DNA of 64,000 nucleotides, taken from positions 136,886 to 200,885 of the forward strand of contig CAZMBP010000084.1 in assembly GCA_964564545.1 (NCBI GenBank). The letters run 5' to 3'. The notes below the pieces were generated by a model. It saw only the letters and a program-made list of their open reading frames with translations, was not told where the DNA came from and ran no database searches. Every line of letters starts with the position of its first letter. The stretch's first letter is position 1. Origin of the DNA: CAJQQY01 sp964564545 (GTDB taxonomy: Bacteria > Bacteroidota > Bacteroidia > Chitinophagales > Saprospiraceae). Positions 7,449 to 16,800 of the stretch are shown here, in pieces. The position numbers and the translations under genes were made by a program.

Positions 7449-8306
7449 ATGAAAAATAACTTATTTTACTTATGTGGAATTTTACTATGCATGAATTTAT
7501 TTTTGATAACCTCATGTAACGACGATGATCTTGATGAAACGTTGATAACGCCTGAAACTGAATGCCCTACCCTAGGCCTTAATATCGGAGACGTTTGCGA
7601 ACTAACTAACCCTAATGGCGTAACTGAAAATGGTGTTGTGAATGCTGACTGTGAATGCGAAATGATTATTACTTTTGATTGCCCAAATATCCAAGCCAAT
7701 ATTGGTGACTCTTGTACCACAGCAGCTGGAATAACTGGTGTAATTAATCCTAATTGTAACTGCGAAACAAATGTAGTTTTTGATTGTCCAAATATCCAAG
7801 CTAATATTGGGGATCCTTGTACTAATCCAAATGGAGTAGCTGGTACTATTAATGCGGATTGTGATTGTGTTGTAAGTAACACTTTTGATTGCCCAAATAT
7901 TCAAGCTAATATTGGAGACGTATGTACTACAGCAGCTGGCAATACTGGGATTGTTAATGCGGATTGTGATTGTGAGGCAAATGTCATTTATGATTGTCCT
8001 TCTTTAATGTTGAACGTTGGAGATGATTGTTTCCTTAATCCAGCTGGAACTATGATAGGAGTTGTAAATGCTAACTGTGATTGTGAAGATCCTAACATCT
8101 CTTACGATTGTCCAAATATTCAAGCTAATATTGGTGATGTATGTACAACAGCACTAGGTACTTCCGGAGTGATTAATGCGGATTGTGATTGTGAGGAATC
8201 ATCCAATACTTTTGATTGCCCATCTTTACAATTAAACTTTGGTGATCCATGTACAAATCCAAATGGAGTAGCCGGTACCGTTGATCAAAATTGTAACTGT
8301 ACTTAA
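7449..8306 (+). CDS. Lipoprotein made of seven Cys-rich 30-residue repeats
   Basis: A 285-residue lipoprotein. The signal sequence ends in the lipobox LITSC, then an acidic linker (NDDDLDE). Nearly all the rest is seven repeats of about 30-34 residues. The consensus is FDCPNIQANIGDxC, a short variable loop, then GxINADCDCE; each unit has four cysteines in a C-x(10-11)-C and CxC pattern. The chain stops right after the last repeat, with no sorting domain. Repeats of this CPxLxxNIGD type occur in long Saprospiria surface proteins; I know of no assigned function. Disulfide bonding or metal binding outside the cell is plausible inference. It lies just upstream of an ECF sigma factor but is separated from it by a terminator. 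Confidence 0.85.
   Translation: MKNNLFYLCGILLCMNLFLITSCNDDDLDETLITPETECPTLGLNIGDVCELTNPNGVTENGVVNADCECEMIITFDCPNIQANIGDSCTTAAGITGVINPNCNCETNVVFDCPNIQANIGDPCTNPNGVAGTINADCDCVVSNTFDCPNIQANIGDVCTTAAGNTGIVNADCDCEANVIYDCPSLMLNVGDDCFLNPAGTMIGVVNANCDCEDPNISYDCPNIQANIGDVCTTALGTSGVINADCDCEESSNTFDCPSLQLNFGDPCTNPNGVAGTVDQNCNCT
7555..8303 (+). repeat. Seven in-gene tandem repeats (about 90-100 bp units)
   Basis: The DNA coding the NIGD repeats is itself conserved: ATTGCCCAAATATCCAAGC-like stretches recur at about 7680, 7787, 7889 and 8108. Units 2, 3, 4 and 6 are closest to each other, suggesting recent internal duplication; units 1, 5 and 7 are more diverged. Confidence 0.8.
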
Positions 8307-8335
8307 TACTATATTTACTTAAAGAATGAAAAATT

Positions 8336-8375
8336 GATAGAAGCATTCTAAAAAAATGGGATGCTTCTATCCTTT
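8336..8375 (+). terminator. Terminator after Cys-rich lipoprotein gene
   Basis: An 11-bp perfect stem, GATAGAAGCAT (8336-8346) with ATGCTTCTATC (8361-8371), around a 14-base A-rich loop. It lies between the lipoprotein and the sigma factor gene. Confidence 0.7.
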
Positions 8376-8398
8376 AATTTTATTAATAATCATACTAA

Positions 8399-8962
8399 GT
8401 GTCTGACCAAATTAATTTACAATTGATCTCACTTTGCCTTTCCAAAAATGGAGAAGCGCAACGAAAGTTGTACAATTTGCTTTTACCTTACTTAAATGTA
8501 ATGTGTAAAAGGTACTTGGTGAATGAAGCTGACGTGAAAGATGTTTTGCAAGAAACCTTTATTAATATTTTTAAAAGTCTACATCAGTTCGATGTGCAAA
8601 AAGCGAGTTTTAAAACTTGGACTACTAAAATTGCCATCAACAATTGTTTAAAATACAATGCAAAAAATAATAAAAACTCAACCGAGGAATTAATCATCGA
8701 CTTGCATGAACAAAAAATTACGCCAACTGTCTTTGAAAATATTTCAAATGAAGAAATGTTGGCTTGGTTAAAAGAAATGCCACGCTCCTATTTTGAAGTT
8801 TTCAATATGTTTGTGATCGATGGTTTTTCTCATGATGAAATTGCAAAAATATTAAACATCGATTCTTCCTTATCTCGAAAACGATTATCAAGAGCTCGGG
8901 AATGGTTAAAAAAAAGGTTACACAAGGATAGCGAGTTTCAATTTAATTTTTCATTCAACTAA
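8399..8962 (+). CDS. ECF-type RNA polymerase sigma factor
   Basis: 187 residues with the two-domain ECF layout. Region 2 is EADVKDVLQETFINIFKSL plus KASFKTWTTKIAINNCLKY (promoter melting). Region 4 is FNMFVIDGFSHDEIAKILNI plus SLSRKRLSRAREWLKKRL, the helix-turn-helix that reads the -35 element. The start is a GTG at 8399; the next in-frame Met lies within region 2 and would remove conserved sequence. The membrane protein gene 22 bases downstream has the anti-sigma/barrel architecture usually paired with such factors, so the sigma factor is probably held at the inner membrane until a signal arrives. No TonB receptor is adjacent, so this is not a classic FecI-type iron-uptake locus. Confidence 0.92.
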   Translation: MSDQINLQLISLCLSKNGEAQRKLYNLLLPYLNVMCKRYLVNEADVKDVLQETFINIFKSLHQFDVQKASFKTWTTKIAINNCLKYNAKNNKNSTEELIIDLHEQKITPTVFENISNEEMLAWLKEMPRSYFEVFNMFVIDGFSHDEIAKILNIDSSLSRKRLSRAREWLKKRLHKDSEFQFNFSFN

Positions 8963-8984
8963 TTTTTTACTTTAATATTTTGAC

Positions 8985-10379
8985 ATGAATTTTTTCGAAA
9001 AAAATATAAAAGACAGATTCAAAAATGCATCCTCTCTGAATGGAATTGATGCTGATGATCTTTGGAAAAATATTGAATCTTCCATTGAAACAGAATCTCC
9101 TGAAAGAAAATTTATTTTTCTACGAAATAGGTATTGGCTTCTGTTGCTTTCATTATTTTTAATTGGTGGAGCGGTTGTTTGGTATCAATCCTCTGATGAG
9201 TATTTATCAAATTCAGAAATCAATAATTCAGATGCTAATATCGTATTTCAAAATATTGAAGGAAGAGATGCCGAAAGTAAAAACCTTTCTCAAACAGAAA
9301 ATAACAATACAATTACGGATAAAGAAAATGAAAATCTCACTATCATTCAAAATGAAATGATAGAAAACACCCCTGCTATTATTTTGTCAAAAAGTGAAAA
9401 TAAAAACCAAAACTTTAATCAAACTGTTCATCAAGAATCTCTAACTGTTTTTGAAAAAAACAATACGCTGCTTCATAATGATAACCCAAAAAACAACTCT
9501 TACAAGAATGAGTTGATTAAAAACAACCTTCAAAAAGAACCAACTCCAACTCAAAATAATGAACAACAAACGGAGCAATTATTCAACGGACAAAAGATTG
9601 ATTTCACAAAAGAAATAGAATCAATTGACTTGCTTCTCCCAAATGAAAAAGAAGATCAAATTAGTTTAAATGATTTGATTGTCCTTCCAAAATTCAAGGA
9701 TAAAAACTCCAAATTCAGCCTTGGAGTTTTTACAGGAATCCACATTATGAAAAATAACTTTTCGTCAACATTAGCTTCTGACAATGACCGAAAGAACCTA
9801 TTGAATCAAGGTTTGCAACTTGAACCTGGCTACTCGATTGCCATAGAAGCAAACTATCATTTTAATGAAAACATATCAATCACTAGCGGATTAGAATATG
9901 TGAAATCGAAAAGTGAATTTAATTTCAACCAAACTTGGGATACCATAATTGTTAACCCTAATTCTCCTGTTGGTAGTCTTACTGATGCTGTTGCTGATCG
10001 AACGGTTAGACATCATAATAAAATGGATTATTTTTCTGTTCCAATTTTATTGAATTTCCAAAAATCAATTGGGAAAATAGAATTAGGAATGGGTACTGGT
10101 GTTGGTTTAAATTTCATAAAAACACAAACAGGTAAATCTTTGGATGCTAGTAACCAAGTGGCTATTTATCCAACTACTGAAAATGATTTATTACCTATTT
10201 CTAAATTTTTCTTATCCTACCATTTACGCCCCTATGTAAACTATGCTTTGGATGAAAAAATTTCTTTTCAATTACGAACTGATTTTCGATTCCAAGACTT
10301 TGGAGAGTCAGATTTTTATCAATTAAAATATTCTTCTACTTTTTGGGGACTTAGTGGTGGAATTCAGTATAACTTTTAA
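8985..10379 (+). CDS. Anti-sigma-like membrane protein with C-terminal outer-membrane-barrel domain
   Basis: 464 residues. The first 45 residues are a cytoplasmic segment, followed by one membrane helix (YWLLLLSLFLIGGAVVW). Then comes a long Asn/Glu/Lys-rich low-complexity linker (about residues 70-230) and a C-terminal domain of alternating beta strands (FSLGVFTGIHIMKNNFSS to GLSGGIQYNF) like PorT/OmpA-type barrels. This arrangement is common in Bacteroidota directly after an ECF sigma gene and is thought to act as its anti-sigma factor. The gene follows the sigma gene by 22 bases and is ended by a hairpin terminator. How one protein would span from inner to outer membrane is not settled; the linker is long enough to cross the periplasm. 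Confidence 0.75.
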   Translation: MNFFEKNIKDRFKNASSLNGIDADDLWKNIESSIETESPERKFIFLRNRYWLLLLSLFLIGGAVVWYQSSDEYLSNSEINNSDANIVFQNIEGRDAESKNLSQTENNNTITDKENENLTIIQNEMIENTPAIILSKSENKNQNFNQTVHQESLTVFEKNNTLLHNDNPKNNSYKNELIKNNLQKEPTPTQNNEQQTEQLFNGQKIDFTKEIESIDLLLPNEKEDQISLNDLIVLPKFKDKNSKFSLGVFTGIHIMKNNFSSTLASDNDRKNLLNQGLQLEPGYSIAIEANYHFNENISITSGLEYVKSKSEFNFNQTWDTIIVNPNSPVGSLTDAVADRTVRHHNKMDYFSVPILLNFQKSIGKIELGMGTGVGLNFIKTQTGKSLDASNQVAIYPTTENDLLPISKFFLSYHLRPYVNYALDEKISFQLRTDFRFQDFGESDFYQLKYSSTFWGLSGGIQYNF

Positions 10380-10405
10380 TTAAATGAGATAGAATTTAAT
10401 TGGAT

Positions 10406-10439
10406 AAAAAAGAGCAACAAAATTGTTGCTCTTTTTTTA
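10406..10439 (+). terminator. Terminator of sigma/anti-sigma operon (AAAGAGCAAC family)
   Basis: AGAGCAACAA (10411-10420) pairs with TTGTTGCTCT (10423-10432), with A-run before and T-run after. The same GAGCAAC stem recurs at 36418, 44615, 54411, 56576 and 59791. Confidence 0.85.
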
Positions 10440-10786
10440 TTTCGCTAATTCTACGTTTTGAAACTTTTGTGCTATAAATTGCTTAAATTGTACTAACCCA
10501 ATCGTAGATGATGTTTTATTTTGCAATAATATATAAAACACAATAATTACTTACCATTAATTGCTTTATCCAAAAAACCCAAGAGAAATAAAAACCTAAA
10601 TAACTTTTTCTCTTAACAAAAATAATCACACCTACTTTCTTCTCTATCAAACCTTGGATTGTTCGCAGTTGACTATGCGACAAAAGCCAATGTCTATGCA
10701 TGATCTAAAAAAAAAATTCAATCTTCATTTGACTCACAGTCTCTAAGAGAATAAAATTTATTTAATCATTTAAACATTTTACCAAG
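10440..10786. other. Intergenic region, 0.35 kb
   Basis: AT-rich leader of the next gene. A minus-strand ORF here has no recognisable features. I see no RNA gene. Confidence 0.4.
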
Positions 10787-12286
10787 ATGAAAACAATTAA
10801 TTTATCCATTCTAAGAGTTGTTCTAGCAGCTCTATTTTTCACACTTATTTTTTCTCAAAAATTACAAGCACAACAGGAATCTTCGAACGTTTTTTTTGAA
10901 ATTACGAAAATCAAAAAAATGAATGATGACTTTTTCGACGTTGAAGATCAACTCATCAAACCATTTATTCAAGAACGCATCAAACAAGGAAATCAATTAG
11001 CCCATGTACTTTTCAGAGTTCATTATCCAGCATCTGATGATGCAACTTATGATTATGTGATGATGGGAGTTTTCCAAAACTTTGAAGATTTGCATTTAGG
11101 GAATAAGAAATTTACCAAAATTGCTTATCAAGCATTTCCAAATGCAAATATTCCTAAAATGGTGGAAAGATATGAAGCTGCAATTCATGTTGCGAGTTCA
11201 CAAGTTTTTGAAAATGTTGCAGAAGCAGTTCCAGGTCCAGGTGGTGGAGAAGGAAGTAAAGCGAAATTTGTAAAAGTAAATCACATGAAAGTTGCAGCAG
11301 GAAATTTCAATGCCTACCAAAAAATGGAAAGAGAAATTTTTATGCCTTTACATAAAGAAGCCATCAAAACAGGTATCATGCATGATTGGGTGCTAGCTCA
11401 AAGAATTCTTCCGTTCGGATCTGATTGGGATAATACATTTATGACTTTTGATGTTTTTGCAAATTGGGGAGACATGAATAAAGGACTTCCAGCAGGAACT
11501 TTTGCCAAAGTACATCCTGGAAAAAATACTGACAAAATTTGGGAAGAAATGATGAACCTTAGAGAAATGACTAGAAGTGAAACTTGGGAAATTATTGATG
11601 TGGTTAGTAAACCGACTCCTGAAATAACTGCAAAAGTTCTTAAAGAAGGAACGGGAGCAAATCCAATGAAAGGTCAAGAAGTTGAATTCAAATCTACGGT
11701 GATGAATCTTCAAGGAGAAGAACTTTTCTCTACTGATGTTCTTGGTTTTCATTTTTACACTACCATTGGAGAGAATTATTACGATACTTTTTTTGACAAG
11801 CATTTACAAACCATAAAAAAAGGAGGTGTTACAAAATTAAAAGTTCCAGCAGAAGCTCAAGATGGATTTATTAAAGGTCTGACTGGAGGAAAAACTGCAT
11901 TAATCAATATCGAAGTGTTTGGTATTGATAGTCCAAAACCAAACGGTGCAAAATTGTTAAAGAAAAAAATTGAAAAGCATGGTCTTTCCTACGCCAAGGA
12001 AAAGTATAACAAATTACAAGTGGATAATCCAAAGGGATATGTGTTCCGTGAAAGTGCAATGAATACTCTGGGTTATCAATTATTATCTGATGGAAATACA
12101 CAAGCTGCTATTTATATTTTTGAACTTAATACTAAACTCAATCCTAAATCATGGAATGCTTGCGATAGTCTTGCTGATGGTTATCGAGCTGCTGGAAATA
12201 TTGCAAAAGCGAAACATTGCTACAAAATGGCATTGGAGATAAATCCTGATTTCGAAGCTGCCAGAAATAAATTAAGTAAGTTATAA
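10787..12286 (+). CDS. Secreted protein: NIPSNAP/ABM-like, FKBP-like and TPR regions
   Basis: 499 residues with a cleavable signal peptide (ALFFTLIFSQKLQAQ). Residues of about 30-280 hold two similar alpha/beta segments resembling NIPSNAP-type dimeric barrels (FEITKIKKMNDDFFDVEDQL and FVKVNHMKVAAGNFNAYQKM each begin one). At about 285-385 lies an FKBP-like stretch: VLKEGTGANPMKGQEVEF, ELFSTD, KKGGVTKLKVPAEA and ALINIEVFGI. Key aromatic residues of active FKBPs are not clear, so isomerase activity is doubtful. The last 110 residues are TPR-like (SAMNTLGYQLLSDGNTQAAI and AGNIAKAKHCYKMALEINPD), the tail often seen on Bacteroidota periplasmic hydrolases. The overall function is unknown. It is a single gene with its own terminator. 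Confidence 0.7.
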   Translation: MKTINLSILRVVLAALFFTLIFSQKLQAQQESSNVFFEITKIKKMNDDFFDVEDQLIKPFIQERIKQGNQLAHVLFRVHYPASDDATYDYVMMGVFQNFEDLHLGNKKFTKIAYQAFPNANIPKMVERYEAAIHVASSQVFENVAEAVPGPGGGEGSKAKFVKVNHMKVAAGNFNAYQKMEREIFMPLHKEAIKTGIMHDWVLAQRILPFGSDWDNTFMTFDVFANWGDMNKGLPAGTFAKVHPGKNTDKIWEEMMNLREMTRSETWEIIDVVSKPTPEITAKVLKEGTGANPMKGQEVEFKSTVMNLQGEELFSTDVLGFHFYTTIGENYYDTFFDKHLQTIKKGGVTKLKVPAEAQDGFIKGLTGGKTALINIEVFGIDSPKPNGAKLLKKKIEKHGLSYAKEKYNKLQVDNPKGYVFRESAMNTLGYQLLSDGNTQAAIYIFELNTKLNPKSWNACDSLADGYRAAGNIAKAKHCYKMALEINPDFEAARNKLSKL

Positions 12287-12384
12287 TTGATTTTATTTGT
12301 TTGACTTTGAACGATAAACATTTTGTTATCCCCTTGGACTTATTCATTTCGAATCAACTTTAATAGTTGAAAATTGATTTTGTA

Positions 12385-12425
12385 CCAAAGCCATCTTCCC
12401 AAAAATGAGAGATGGCTTTGGCTAT
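12385..12425 (+). terminator. Terminator after 10787-12286 gene
   Basis: A 12-bp perfect stem, CCAAAGCCATCT (12385-12396) with AGATGGCTTTGG (12410-12421), followed by a T-rich stretch. Confidence 0.85.
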
Positions 12426-13889
12426 TTTTATAGCTAGTGTTTGTATTTAGTTTAAAAAAATAAGAAGTGATCAAAAAAACAAGATATAGTCATTGTTAGG
12501 TTCTAGTTTTTTCAAGAAAATTTTTACTTTTTTTTAAATAAAAAAATTCCATAAACCACTAGTAATCAGACAATTAACAAATGTTGATAACTTTTGTGAA
12601 TTGTATGTGGAGAATAAAACTTGCTTTTTTGAACCCAATTATAGTATCTTGTGATCACCTTAACAGGAAATAATAAATTATTAAATCTTAAAAAGTTAAG
12701 ATTATATTTTGAAATAAAAACTAATTGCAAAATATTATATTTATTTATGATGTGTGTTTTTGAGTTGAATTTTAGTCTTTTTTACCTCGGTGAATAAGGA
12801 TAAGAATTAATAAAGAAAAACAAGGAGATAGAAATAATATTAGTAATTAATGGACTTGGAAATAGGTTCTTTTCATGATGTTTCACTACATCATCATACA
12901 TCAGCAATGATACTATGAGAAAAGGAAATAATGAAAAGTCTAATGCAAAGGTGATTTAGAAATACAAAATTAATAGTTTAATTTTTGTTGCAAATCGGAT
13001 TTTTTCATAACTAAAATTATTTCGATAATATTGGGATTGAAACTACTTCGGCCAAAGACAAATGACTTACAGATCGCAAGAGAAGTAAGGTACCGTTAAT
13101 TTTTTCTGGAAAACCGGAGCAATGTCTTGGATATGGAAAATTAATTTATTCTTATGGATAAATATATTTATCATGAAAAGACAAGGGTTAATATTCTACT
13201 CATTTTTTAATGTTACTCGTAACAAACAGTTATTTTATTTTTGACTGGGAAGCAATTCTCGACAAAAAATATAAATACCAACTCGTTTGGAAAACTGTAA
13301 AAGATGAACTTTTCTGAAAGGATAAGTAACAGAAATTAGTCCTAACTAGTTCTCTAGGTGGAGCTACCAATTTGAATCTGAATGATGCAAAAGTCCCCCC
13401 TAAAGAGCAAACACATACTCTTTTTGATTAGGAAAAATCTTTCGAGATTTGGATGAGTCGAAAGAAGAGAGATTTTGGCAAACTGCATGATGATTGGCTC
13501 GGCCAACCCCACATGTTGAATCTAAAATCACTTTTCCAAAAAAGGAAAATGTTGTACGAAAACTTATGTTGGCAATACGCATTTGAATTTGAAGGAATTG
13601 TAAAATTTCTTTTCCAGAGTGTGTTAAGTCCTTATAGAAATGATGTTTACATGGTTTCGATGAGGCAAATCAAGCTTGGTAATTCTACGGCACCATTCCA
13701 GGCCGGAAGCTGTAGAAAGGAAGGGATTCAGAAAGTTACATTTCTGAGTCCCTTTTCTTGTTTTATGTATCATATAAAAATAGCGATTAGTATAAATAGT
13801 CTATCAAAGAGGTGCATTCTTAGGAATAATTTATATTTTAGATTTCTTTATCGGAAGATAAAACGAATTTGTTCTCTAAAATATGAAAT
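12426..13889. other. Gene-poor region of 1.46 kb, possibly a decayed locus
   Basis: No frame holds a convincing gene. One plus-strand frame from about 13260 to 13720 gives interrupted stretches (KYKYQLVWKTVKDELF, then GGATNLNLNDAKVPP, then SRKKRDFGKLHDDWLGQP) broken by stops, and it is followed by a good terminator at 13721-13756 with no intact gene to serve. This fits a degraded coding region, but I cannot name the ancestor. The part from 12430 to 13000 is simply AT-rich. Confidence 0.4.
13721..13757 (+). terminator. Orphan terminator hairpin
   Basis: AAGGGATTCAGAAA (13721-13734) pairs with TTTCTGAGTCCCTT (13741-13754) with one mismatch, followed by TTCTTG. There is no intact plus-strand gene upstream for 1.4 kb. 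A similar stem (GGGATTCAGA) ends the SDR gene at 32368. Confidence 0.65.
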
Positions 13890-16800
13890 ATGAAATCTAT
13901 AATTACCTCACTTGTTTTTATTTTTTCACTCAATTCTTTATCCGCCCAATTTAGTACCGAGCAACTTATCGAACCATCCAACCCTGAGAGTTTAGCAAGT
14001 TCAGATTTAGATGGTGATGGAGATATTGACATTCTTACCACATCAAGGCAATCGAACAAAATCATTTGGTTTGAGAACATAGACTCAGAAGGTAACTTCG
14101 AATCACCAAAAGTAATTGATCATACATTTAAAGATCCACATCTTATTAATTCAGCTGATGTAAATGGCGATGGAAATAAGGATATTATTGTTGCATCAAA
14201 AATTAATGAAAAAATTGTTTGGTATGAAAACTTAAATGGACAAGCAGAATTTTCCTCATTAAAATTAATCGCATCCAATTTACCTAATTTGATATCCCAA
14301 ACACTTTCTGATATTGATAATGATGCAGATCAAGATATTCTAATTATTTATAACAATAAAATTGCATGGTTAGAAAACCTAGATAATAATGGCAATTTTG
14401 GAAACCCTACTATTCTTGTTGAAAATATTTCAGGCAAGGCACATGCTTGTATTACTGACTTAGATAATGATGGAAATAAAGACCTAATCTTCGGATCTGA
14501 CGAGGAGGAAAATCTTGAATGGATTTCTAATATTAACTCTCCTTCATCTAGTCAATTAATTGCAACCAATCCTAGTGGATTTAATTCATCTTTTGCTGCT
14601 GATTTTGATGGAGATAATGACCTTGACATAGTTGCATCTGTGGGAGGTGATCATGTTTTTATTTGGTATAAAAATACAGATGGTACGGGGACTTTTGAAA
14701 GTCCAACTTTTATGGACGATAACTTTTTTGACGAAGGTTTTCAAGTAACCTCTTTTGATGTGGATATGGATTCTGATATGGATATTATTATTCAACTTTC
14801 TTCTCAAAATTCAGAATCTATCAGATGGTTTGAAAATACTGATGGACAAGGAGATTTTGAAAAAAATGATTATGGATCACTATCTAATGAAGGCAGGCAC
14901 AAATTTGTTATTGATGATTTGAATGGAGATAACTTCCTTGACTTTGCAGCTATTGATGATGAGGTGAATAATTACAATATAATGTGGGCAAAAAATTCAG
15001 GAAGTTCTGCTAGTACTAATCATTTCGATGAGAATAAGTTTATTCACTCTCATTGGCCAGCAAATCATGGTTATGCTGTAGATTTTGATAATGATGGCGA
15101 TCAGGATTTAGTTGGTTTTGGAGGAGGAGCTTCATGGTATGAAAACCTTAATGGCAATGGACTTTTTTCTACAAAAAAGAATATTAATGTATCTTCATTT
15201 TGGAGTCCGAAAGGTTACATTGGAGATATTAATGGAGATAATTTTATTGATATTATCATAATTGATGAGGATGAAGATGAAGTAGCTTGGTATCCTCACC
15301 TGGATGGTCAAGGCAATTTTGGAGACAAAATAATACTTGGTACTAATTCCGAATATACCGAAGTAGGCGCAGTTGGAGATGTAGATAATGATGGAGATTT
15401 AGATATAGTAGCTGGTGGTTGGCCAAGACTAGTTTGGTTTGAAAATATCAATGGACAAGGATTATTCACCCCAGCCAAAAGTATATCAACTTTGTCAGGA
15501 GCAGTTTTCCATCAAATCGAAATAGCAGATATTAATGGTGATGGGAATCAAGATCTTACCATAGGTGCAACCAATAAAATAGGCTGGTATGAGAATTTAG
15601 ATGGACAAGGAAATTTCTCCAGTTTAAATGGAATGCCTTCCAGCATATTTGGAGCGGATTATATTTATGTCACAGACATTGATGGAGATAATGATAATGA
15701 TGTTATTTATCCTGTTACCAACTTTGCTACCTCAAATGAAACTTTGCGTTGGTATGAAAATACAGACGGCTTAGGCAATTTTGATACTGGTGGCATTCTA
15801 GATGATGACATAAATGTTGTCAGATCAATTGTCTCAACAGATGTAGACTTGGATGGAGATAGGGATATCATATCCTCAGACTATTGGACTAATGAAATTA
15901 ATATGTATGAAAATTTAGATGGACTAGGAACCTTTGGACAAAAATCGACTATTTCCGACCAGTTCCATGAAATTTTAAAAGTCGGTACTGACGATTTTAA
16001 TGGTGACAATGTTGATGATTTATTTGCCTTCTCTGCAGGAAATAATAAAATAGCTTGGTTTCAAAATTTAGCTTCTTCTCCAAGAATCCAAGTTTTTACC
16101 TTTTGGGATAAGAATGAAAATATGACCAAAGAAGCTGATGAAATTGGATTAAATCATCAAAACATCACCATCATGCCTGATGGCTTAAACACTTTTTCAC
16201 TAGATCAAGGATTGATGGAGTTCCCTGTGAATTCCGGAAATTATGACATAAATTGTTCACCTAGTAATGGATGGACATTGACAACTTCTGCTGATTTAAA
16301 TATTGATGTTCAAGCCAACCAAAGTACTATCCAATATTTTGGACTTAAACCACAAGGAGAATTAATTGAGGCGGAAGTAAGTCTTACTTCCTCTCCTACC
16401 CGATGTGGATTTACCGTTCCTTTTTGGCTAACCTACACGAATACTAGTAACCAAGTTTTTGATGCGGAAATCACTTTAGAACTTGATGACTTGGTCACCC
16501 TGGTGGGTATAGATTTCCCTCCTTCTCAAACTATTGGAAATCAATTATTATGGAATATTGAAAATTTGAATCCAACAGAATCAGGACAAATCAAGCTTGA
16601 ATTAATTATGCCTGGTGTTGATTATCTTGGAGAGTATTTAAATTTCTCTAGTAATATTTCCCTTATCAATGACTCCGGAATAACTATATTTAATGATGAG
16701 CATGAATACGAACCACAAATCAATTGTGCTTATGATCCTAATGATAAATTAGTCTCTCCAGTTCTAGTTTATGAAGGTGATAACTATACTCTTTTTGATC

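Noticed and set aside
7555..8303. Regular repeats that could suggest a CRISPR array
   Set aside because: Repeats are in frame, code for the Cys-rich units, and vary inside; no spacer-repeat pattern and no cas genes.
10516..10701. Minus-strand frame of 61 codons
   Set aside because: No motif, in the AT-rich leader of another gene, no terminator.
13453..13893. Plus-strand frame of 146 codons as a gene
   Set aside because: Its composition is unlike the neighbours, it has no recognisable motif, and it runs across the orphan terminator into the next gene's start.
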